Source of the DNA: Planctomycetota bacterium
Lineage (GTDB): Bacteria > Planctomycetota > Phycisphaerae > UBA1845
NCBI GenBank assembly: GCA_024280855.1
Contig: JAJRPG010000038.1
Span: 1 to 38,781, forward strand
Direction: 5' to 3'
DNA: 38,781 nucleotides
Part shown: positions 33,357 through 38,781 of the stretch, piece after piece
Layout of the letters: every line of letters begins with the position of its first letter
Numbering within the stretch: the stretch's first letter is position 1
Translations under genes and position numbers: made by a program
The notes under the pieces: model-generated
Told to the model about the DNA's origin: nothing
The model's input: the letters and a program-made list of their open reading frames with translations, nothing else
Database searches by the model: none

Positions 33357-33363
33357 TAACCGA

Positions 33364-33437
33364 TGCGCCCGGGAGGACTCGAACCTCCAACCTACTGGTT
33401 CGAAGCCAGTTACTCTATCCAATTGAGCTACAGGCGC
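33364..33437 (-). tRNA. tRNA-Arg (anticodon UCG)
   Basis: Read on the minus strand the gene folds into a full cloverleaf: acceptor GCGCCTG/CGGGCGC (one G-U pair), D arm with AATTGG, anticodon stem ACTGG/CCAGT around CTTCGAA with anticodon TCG and U33, and T arm GGAGG-TTCGAGT-CCTCC. It decodes CGA and its wobble partners. The 3' CCA is not encoded, so it must be added enzymatically. Downstream on its strand is the hairpin at 33330-33356. Confidence 0.95.
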
Positions 33438-33716
33438 GGCTACTCGACCCATTCTCCAAGCGATGCTCGACGACCGGGTCGGTTTGCGATTATAGTATCC
33501 AAATAGGGCGCGTCTAGTCATAAACAGCGTTCGCCAGTGAAAATTGTGGTTCTTAGCCTTGGTGAATTATCATGGCCGTCTCATTGGGATATAGTGACGC
33601 TCTCGGCAAGGCATCGCCATGCCCCCCCCGCTAGGTGTATTGTGGGAAAGCACTAGCCGGACGGCGTAACTGGGCGTATCCTATGTCGCTGGTGTAGACA
33701 GGGTAGCCTACGAACC

Positions 33717-33761
33717 GAGCCACCAACTGAAGGTGGTGGCTAATTAGAAATTGGTTGGCTC
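33717..33761 (+). promoter_or_regulatory. mutually exclusive hairpins upstream of the H1-like gene
   Basis: AGCCACCA (33718-33725) pairs with TGGTGGCT (33734-33741). The same left arm can instead pair, as GAGCCA plus CCAA, with TTGG-T-TGGCTC (33751-33761). Both stems are stable and cannot coexist. The downstream coding start is at 33801, so this could be a leader switch. The remaining spacer (33438-33716) shows a short C-run but no other feature. Confidence 0.4.
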
Positions 33762-33800
33762 ACGCTAATCGTAGACAGTAACAACAAGAGGTAATCAGTT

Positions 33801-34586
33801 TTGCTCGCAAACAACAGTGCTGACAATAACGATGCTAAAAGTAGCGACTCTGGTAACACGGGTGTTACAGATACCGCTGTCGCAACTCCAGAGAAAGTTA
33901 ATGCCGAAACGCCAGCGACCGGCGCAACAGTCGCCGGCGCAACCGCCGGTGGTACACCTGCATCTGCACCTGCACCGGCGACCGATCAACCCAAGCGATC
34001 TATCGGCGTCAAAGAAGTCATTCCGTTTGCCTGGAAGTTGCTGGGCGATGCGTGCGATGGCATGACCATGACACTATACAAAGCCGTGGAGCGTGAGGAA
34101 GTGGAAGCGCACTTAGAGCGATCAACCAGAGACGGACACTACGAGAATTTGCGGATTGTCAACGCCGACGAAAAGGTTGTACAGCCAAAAGTTAAAAACC
34201 CGCTGCATTACATCAATACGCCGAAAGCGCCGCCGCCGCCCAAAAAACCGGCTAAACCCGTAAAAGTAAAAGTCATCGCACCAAAAGTTGTGAAGGTCAA
34301 AAGAAAGAAGACAAAAGCGAAAGCTCCGGAAAAGATAACGAAGAAATCCGCCGCCAAGAAGAAGACGAAAAAATCCGCCGCGACTAAGAAGGTCAAGAAA
34401 AAAGTAGTAGCTACCAAAAAGAAAGTAGCGAAAAAAGCGGTTAAAAAGAAAGCACCAGCTAAGAAAAAAGCGACCGTCAATAAGAAAGCGCCTGCCAAGA
34501 AAAAGGCCGTCGTGAAAAAGAAGACGCCTACTAAGAAAAAAGCGGTCGTCAAAAAGAAAGCATCTGCCAAGAAGAAAAAGAAGTAG
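33801..34586 (+). CDS. Lys/Ala-rich histone H1-like protein
   Basis: A 261-residue protein starting with TTG (33801), preceded by AGAGGT at eight bases. Residues 1-70 are Ala/Thr/Pro-rich and low complexity. Residues 75-140 form a more conserved domain (RSIGVKEVIPFAWKLLGDAC, DGMTMTLYKAVEREEVEAHL). The last 110 residues are almost all Lys, Ala, Val and Thr in units such as KKKAPAKKKA, like the C-terminal tail of eukaryotic H1 and bacterial H1-like proteins (HctB/BpH1 type). It probably binds DNA or RNA non-specifically, perhaps condensing the nucleoid. The defined middle domain separates it from a pure tail protein, but I know no family for it. Confidence 0.75.
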   Translation: MLANNSADNNDAKSSDSGNTGVTDTAVATPEKVNAETPATGATVAGATAGGTPASAPAPATDQPKRSIGVKEVIPFAWKLLGDACDGMTMTLYKAVEREEVEAHLERSTRDGHYENLRIVNADEKVVQPKVKNPLHYINTPKAPPPPKKPAKPVKVKVIAPKVVKVKRKKTKAKAPEKITKKSAAKKKTKKSAATKKVKKKVVATKKKVAKKAVKKKAPAKKKATVNKKAPAKKKAVVKKKTPTKKKAVVKKKASAKKKKK

Positions 34587-34607
34587 CTAAGTAGTTACTT
34601 TTAGTAG

Positions 34608-34683
34608 TTCCCGCGTAGGCGGGAATCCAGAACGATGACACATACCGAACAAGACTGGATTCCCGCCCGCGCGGGAATGACGT
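34608..34683. repeat. inverted-repeat element between convergent genes
   Basis: The ends read TTCCCGCGTAGGCGGGAATC and GATTCCCGCCCGCGCGGGAA, with CCAG and CTGG just inside, around about 30 bp of spacer. Each end can form its own hairpin, and the ends can pair with each other. This matches widespread GC-rich intergenic repeat elements in bacterial genomes. Only one copy is in the window. It lies between two converging genes and probably acts as a bidirectional terminator. Confidence 0.6.
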
Positions 34684-34698
34684 AATACCATTCGCCGA

Positions 34699-37629
34699 CT
34701 ATCGATTAAGCACGCTCGTTGAAGTAGCTAGGCCTGTAAATCGCCGCGACCCCAACGCCGCTTTGGGAAGTCCCTCTGGCCACAGGCTAAAGCTAACGCC
34801 GAAATCATCCTCGGCTTCGTCCAGCTGAAACGACACGGCGCCGAACCAACGAGGGAATTTACGCACCAATGCCACCGTAAAATCAAGCGATTGGCCACGC
34901 TCAAGGTCAAACCGTTCGCGTAATGCCAGCAGGTGCTTCTCCGAAAAACGGTAGTTCACATCAATCGCCATTAGTTCCGAGCCAGTTTCTTCGATCAAAC
35001 GATACCCCAGCAAATAACTTAGCCGAGGCGAACGGTCCACCACATAAGATACATTCAAAACATCCATCTCGCCGTCGTTGACATCGTAGTTCATTTCGCT
35101 GACCAAAGCCGTGCGGTCGTTCATTCGCCAGATAATTGAGGAGTTTACAAAGTTTCTGGTGATGCTTTCTTCTGGTCGGGCGAGAGGGATATAGCCATTA
35201 GTCTGGTCTTTATTGTCACTATCATTAAAGAATCCCGCCTCGACATCCATCGTAAGTACATCAACCGTTCGGCGTGTTTCGCCCTGTCCACGTTTTGTCT
35301 GCCATCGCTGACGCACGGCTAGTAGCACGCCGTCCGCGTCATTGATGCCTTCCACCGTCTCATCGAACGGGAACAATTCATCGCGCGTATGGTTCGCCTC
35401 GCTCGCCCAGGCGGAGACGTCAAGCTTGACGATGTGGCGTATGCCATCAAGATCAAACATAGAAGATTTTATGTCTCGATCGAGATGTGATAGATAAAGG
35501 TTGCCGCGCACCCCGGCTGCGCCATAGATGCGTTGCAGGCCACCTTGCCTCGGCGAGTCATCCCAGGAGGTGTTGCGAAGTACGAGAAAAGGAACCAATC
35601 GCACAGGGCCAGCATCCAAAGGAAAAGTTATCTCCTGTCGTGAATCCATGCGTAGGACAGTTCCCGAACCAGCCAGTTGTCCCTCACGAAGAAAATCCCT
35701 GAACGACTGACTGCCAGGCCGAAACCTCACCAGCCCGGAATGCCATTCACTATACCAATTCACGCCATCGCCCAGAGGTTCGCCCACGCGATAGTAGGCC
35801 AGGTCTGGTAGCCGCTCAGTTTGGGTCTCGAAATCAAGAATACGGCCCTGCATCGTCACCGTAAAAGCCCAGTTTTCACGCTGCTTTTTAAGGTACAGCA
35901 ATGTCTCCTGTTCCTTATCGTTATCGAACTCGCGCTCAAAAAATTCTTCGAGAAAACCATCGTTAGAGAGGTACGAAACTTCCAGCGAAAGTTGCCAGTC
36001 ATCCTCAAGATACTGACGATGACGAATCAGGAACCTACCCCGAATATCCTTCTGTGATTGTTTCTCTCGCTGCCTGCCAAGAAAATCTTGGCCGCGATCG
36101 CTAAGCAGATATGACTTTATCAACCCATAGTAGCGATCACGTTCGTAATTAACTTTCACGCCAACCGCCGGGCCTCTTTCGGAATAGAAGTCAAGGTCAA
36201 GCGTGCCGTCAAATCCGTCAGGACGTTCAAGGTCGAGCATGTGGAATAGATGCCAGCTCGTTTCCAACTCCAGGCCAAAGAAATCGCTAAATCCGGTTCG
36301 CATCCGACGCATAGCCGTCTCGCCTGTATCCACGCTGCCACGAATATAAGGCCAATACATGATCGGCGTGCCGCCGACATTTAGCGTGGCGTCTTCAATA
36401 CGAAAACTACCCGCGCGAACAGGCTGGCCGCCCGCCGGACTCGTTTGCGTTCGGTTCATAATTTCAATATGACCAGCACCCACATGATAATGCGGCGTGT
36501 AAAACTCACTCGTTGTAAGCTTAGCCTCACTCGCAGAAAATTCGGACAGCGATAACTGGCGAATCTCCTCAGCCCTGATATACAGCGGGATATTCCGCTT
36601 GGGAGCCATCACGCGAACGACGGCATCCAGAATGAGGGCCTTATCACGCAGTAAATCATAATAAAGCTCCGAGGCTCGAATGATGTTAGGGCCTTGCAAC
36701 ATTTGCACATCGCCCTCTAAATACACAGCCTCAACTTCCACATCTCCGAAACTTCCCGAGAGGGTGGGCCGATTGTTGCGGCGACGCTCGGCTTTATGAA
36801 TTTCAACTGGCGATTCCTTTTTCCCACCCATCGCCTGCGCACTCGGCGAATCAGCCAACGGCGGAAAATCCACATCTCCCGGTAGGTAAACCACGACCCG
36901 GTCTGCCCGAATTTCAAGAAAATCGTCCGTACCGGGCGTACCACGAGATAAATGCACGCCGCCAATGACCGTCACATATTGATGTTCGCCACCCGCAATA
37001 GGTCCGGTCAATTGACCCTCTGTTCTAAAAGAAATGACCGGCTTAACGCCCGGAGTTTGCGATGGTCGTCCCAGCCCTGATGTATCAATCACACTTAGTG
37101 AGGAATCAGTCGCCGGAGCATTCGCCTGGCCACTAGCTAAGTCTTCACGAATTTTCTTGCCATGTTGATATGCACGACTTTCCAGCGACGATTGATGAGC
37201 ATAATCATCCGTAGCTATAGACAAAGGCCCCTTGCTCGCCAGCGTGACAAACAGCGCCGGGCCTGTGGTAACTGTGCCGCCGAACTCACGGACCTGGGCA
37301 TCTTGCCAAAGGATAATCTGATAGCGCCGCCCCCCAGCCATGTTCGCGCCAACCTTCTCAATCCACACTACCGCCTCTCGGCTATGGATAGTTTGGCCTT
37401 CTTCTCCGCCCAGTTGCAAAGAAAAATCACCGATCACATGAACGACCTGGGTTCCGTCATCTTCCTCAAAAAGCAGGGCTAATTCGCCATCAATCGTAAC
37501 GGGAAGATCAGACACCTCCGCAGGCAACATCGCGCTGCGAACGGAGTCCGCCAATGGGGCAGGGCGTTGGGCCGTTAGTGGGCAAACCAATAACGTCACG
37601 AATAAGCAGATCCACCGTACTTGAATCAT
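34699..37629 (-). CDS. LptD/OstA-like outer-membrane protein
   Basis: A 977-residue exported protein from the ATG at 37629 (MIQVRWICLFVTLLVCPLTA, a signal peptide). An ATG 15 codons upstream would precede the signal peptide with extra residues and is less likely; neither has a clear ribosome-binding site. The N-terminal half holds OstA-type beta-taco segments (VYLEGDVQMLQGPNIIRASE, YYDLLRDKALILDAVVRV), where LptA/LptD bind lipid A chains. The C-terminal half is rich in alternating hydrophobic residues and aromatic turns (YRFSEKHLLALRERFDL) as in a 26-strand barrel. In E. coli LptD is about 784 residues. It implies an LPS-type outer membrane. No lptE partner is in the window. Confidence 0.8.
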   Translation of the reverse strand: MIQVRWICLFVTLLVCPLTAQRPAPLADSVRSAMLPAEVSDLPVTIDGELALLFEEDDGTQVVHVIGDFSLQLGGEEGQTIHSREAVVWIEKVGANMAGGRRYQIILWQDAQVREFGGTVTTGPALFVTLASKGPLSIATDDYAHQSSLESRAYQHGKKIREDLASGQANAPATDSSLSVIDTSGLGRPSQTPGVKPVISFRTEGQLTGPIAGGEHQYVTVIGGVHLSRGTPGTDDFLEIRADRVVVYLPGDVDFPPLADSPSAQAMGGKKESPVEIHKAERRRNNRPTLSGSFGDVEVEAVYLEGDVQMLQGPNIIRASELYYDLLRDKALILDAVVRVMAPKRNIPLYIRAEEIRQLSLSEFSASEAKLTTSEFYTPHYHVGAGHIEIMNRTQTSPAGGQPVRAGSFRIEDATLNVGGTPIMYWPYIRGSVDTGETAMRRMRTGFSDFFGLELETSWHLFHMLDLERPDGFDGTLDLDFYSERGPAVGVKVNYERDRYYGLIKSYLLSDRGQDFLGRQREKQSQKDIRGRFLIRHRQYLEDDWQLSLEVSYLSNDGFLEEFFEREFDNDKEQETLLYLKKQRENWAFTVTMQGRILDFETQTERLPDLAYYRVGEPLGDGVNWYSEWHSGLVRFRPGSQSFRDFLREGQLAGSGTVLRMDSRQEITFPLDAGPVRLVPFLVLRNTSWDDSPRQGGLQRIYGAAGVRGNLYLSHLDRDIKSSMFDLDGIRHIVKLDVSAWASEANHTRDELFPFDETVEGINDADGVLLAVRQRWQTKRGQGETRRTVDVLTMDVEAGFFNDSDNKDQTNGYIPLARPEESITRNFVNSSIIWRMNDRTALVSEMNYDVNDGEMDVLNVSYVVDRSPRLSYLLGYRLIEETGSELMAIDVNYRFSEKHLLALRERFDLERGQSLDFTVALVRKFPRWFGAVSFQLDEAEDDFGVSFSLWPEGLPKAALGSRRFTGLATSTSVLNR

Positions 37630-38020
37630 AATAATTTTGGGGTCCGTCGTCGGCAAAATCCGGACATCAGCCATCCATAGCTGCGCCTTGTTTAAGGTCC
37701 GCCGAGAGTGTCGCGCAGTATAGATTTGACATGCACAGTGTCAATGTTGATCGTAGTAGTACTGGTACTCGATTAGAACAAAAAAATCGTAAATTGAAAT
37801 ATGATCCACTAAATCGGAATTCTATAGATTCACTTTTAGGAACGAGTGGTAGACTGAAATCAAGAGGCCGACAACCCGCTGAAACGAATCTGAGCCTGAC
37901 GCTGCCTGGAGCCAAATGATAAAACACTGCGTCAAGGCGTTAGTTATAGGACGTTAGGGCAAATCCGTACCAATAATTTCTTAATTAGTTCTTCATAAAC
38001 CAATTAGTTTCTGCTAAGAT

Positions 38021-38142
38021 GGGGTTGTTAGGGGGGAAGGCAAATCCTGACTCCCTAACGACATTAAGTTTCTCACTCGCCGTCCGATCCCCCATTGGAC
38101 GGTCCCCAAGGCCCGGTTACCCCGCCGGGCCAACTTTTTTAT
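38021..38142 (+). ncRNA. candidate structured small RNA with terminator
   Basis: Three hairpins follow one another: GTTAGGG (38027-38033) with CCCTAAC (38053-38059); CCGTCC (38080-38085) with GGACGG (38097-38102); and GGCCCGG (38110-38116) with CCGGGCC (38125-38131), followed by AACTTTTTTAT. The last is a textbook rho-independent terminator. A -10 TAAGAT ends at 38020, with a weak TTCATA 17 bp upstream. No convincing gene precedes it on this strand, so it looks like an independent RNA of about 115 nt or a terminated leader. It does not match 4.5S, 6S or tmRNA by eye. The 37630-38000 stretch before it shows no convincing gene. Confidence 0.6.
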
Positions 38143-38418
38143 ATGCGTTCATTATTTGCATTAACTGGCACATTGATTGCTGAGTTGACGGTTCGATGTG
38201 TTCGTGGAATTCTTTTACGCGCATCGCCGTGCAGCCTTCTTCGTTTTGTTGATTCGTGTCAGAAAAATAGCGACGGCCTGTACTCGTCAGGTGCTATTCT
38301 TGTACCATTGATGCGACAGCGTTGAAGGCAAACTATAATAGTTAAAGATTTGGCATAGCCCGCGGCATGAAAGAGTTAGGTAGACCGATAAGGCTTACGG
38401 TCGTGTAATGTGGCCCTC

Positions 38419-38781
38419 ATGATTCAATATCGAAAAATACTCGTCTCCTTAACGTGCTGCGTCATCCTGCTCGGTGGGGGCTTTGCGATTGCACAACTGC
38501 TATACGCCACGCGCGTGAAGCCTATGCGCCGAGAAGCACAGGACATTGCCCCTGTCGTTGATACTGTTTTGGTCAAACGAGAAGATGTCGTTGAACACTT
38601 CGTAGGCTATGGCACAGCCCTTCCTGACCGTGTAGCGATGCTTGCCTCTGAGGTTTCCGCAACGGTAGTCGAACGGGTCGATGACATCGAAGATGGCGAA
38701 GTAGTCAGCGACAAGCAAAAACTGATTCGTCTTGACACCCGCGAATACGACCATCTGCTGGAACAAGCCCAAGCCAGGACA
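38419..38781 (+). CDS. RND efflux periplasmic adaptor, N-terminal part
   Basis: The frame is open from the ATG at 38419 to the window end (121 codons). A signal/anchor segment (LVSLTCCVILLGGGFAIAQL) is followed by PVVDTVLVKREDVVEHFVGY and a half-lipoyl motif (SEVSATVVERVDDIEDGEVV) and the first coiled-coil residues (LDTREYDHLLEQAQA), as in HlyD/AcrA-type membrane fusion proteins. It would link an inner-membrane RND pump to the outer membrane. The pump gene should follow beyond the window. Confidence 0.85.
   Translation, partial: MIQYRKILVSLTCCVILLGGGFAIAQLLYATRVKPMRREAQDIAPVVDTVLVKREDVVEHFVGYGTALPDRVAMLASEVSATVVERVDDIEDGEVVSDKQKLIRLDTREYDHLLEQAQART

Noticed and set aside
34208-34570. A 120-codon Phe/Ala-rich open frame on the minus strand.
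   Set aside because: It is the antisense of the Lys/Ala-rich H1-like gene, whose AAG/AAA codons give Phe/Leu on the reverse strand.
38095-38325. A 76-codon open frame downstream of the small RNA candidate.
   Set aside because: It begins inside the terminator stem region and has no ribosome-binding site or family pattern. An internal ATG at 38143 gives only a short, unconvincing product.

Overview
The window looks like a chromosomal segment from a Planctomycetota-like bacterium, possibly of the Phycisphaerae. This is inferred from gene content: a eukaryotic-type Ser/Thr kinase fused to a long TPR array, a TlpA/serine-hydrolase pair, a matrixin lipoprotein with calcium-binding repeats, an LptD-type outer-membrane protein, and a Lys/Ala-rich H1-like protein. 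No 16S gene is present, so placement is tentative. Base composition is fairly even throughout.

Left flank (1-6932): a decayed alpha/beta hydrolase, then an SDR and an aldehyde dehydrogenase of the 2-hydroxymuconate/2-aminomuconate semialdehyde type on the + strand. Facing them on the minus strand is a TetR gene followed by paaA-paaB-paaC-paaD, the ring-1,2-phenylacetyl-CoA epoxidase genes. paaE is not in the window. A perfect 14-bp palindrome beside a good promoter upstream of the TetR gene is the likely operator. Two copies of an interspersed palindrome lie in inverted orientation between the converging units.

Central region (about 6933 to 19.9-20.8 kb): a compact Mu-derived element. From a divergent, AT-rich switch at 15080-15164, the minus strand runs: small XRE regulator, unknown, second XRE regulator, small unknown, gpI-type protease/scaffold, a 117-aa protein sharing the scaffold tail, a tape-measure-like protein, MuA, MuB. 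The plus strand runs: large XRE-headed regulator, head decoration protein, gpT major capsid, small protein, DUF935 portal. Every frame is open and most junctions are tight, yet no terminase, head-morphogenesis, sheath, baseplate, fibre or lysis gene is recognisable. Structural genes sit upstream of muA-muB in one unit, unlike Mu. This is the best candidate for an undescribed system: a capsid-encoding Mu-type satellite or a domesticated particle, with a deletion relic as the plain alternative. A phased repeat array at 6951-7032 may be the transposase-binding end. A PadR regulator and a membrane protein with a permease-prefix-like motif lie at the right edge and could be cargo or host genes.

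Right flank (about 20.8 kb to the end): a TlpA-like thioredoxin and a secreted serine hydrolase in one operon; a DUF2079-like gene remnant; the matrixin/TSP3/Cys-rich lipoprotein; the kinase-TPR protein; lepA; tRNA-Arg(UCG); the H1-like protein; a 977-residue LptD-like protein; a strong candidate small RNA with a terminator; and the start of an RND efflux adaptor cut by the window end. A diverged repeat of about 125 bp carrying a conserved promoter precedes both the kinase gene and lepA.
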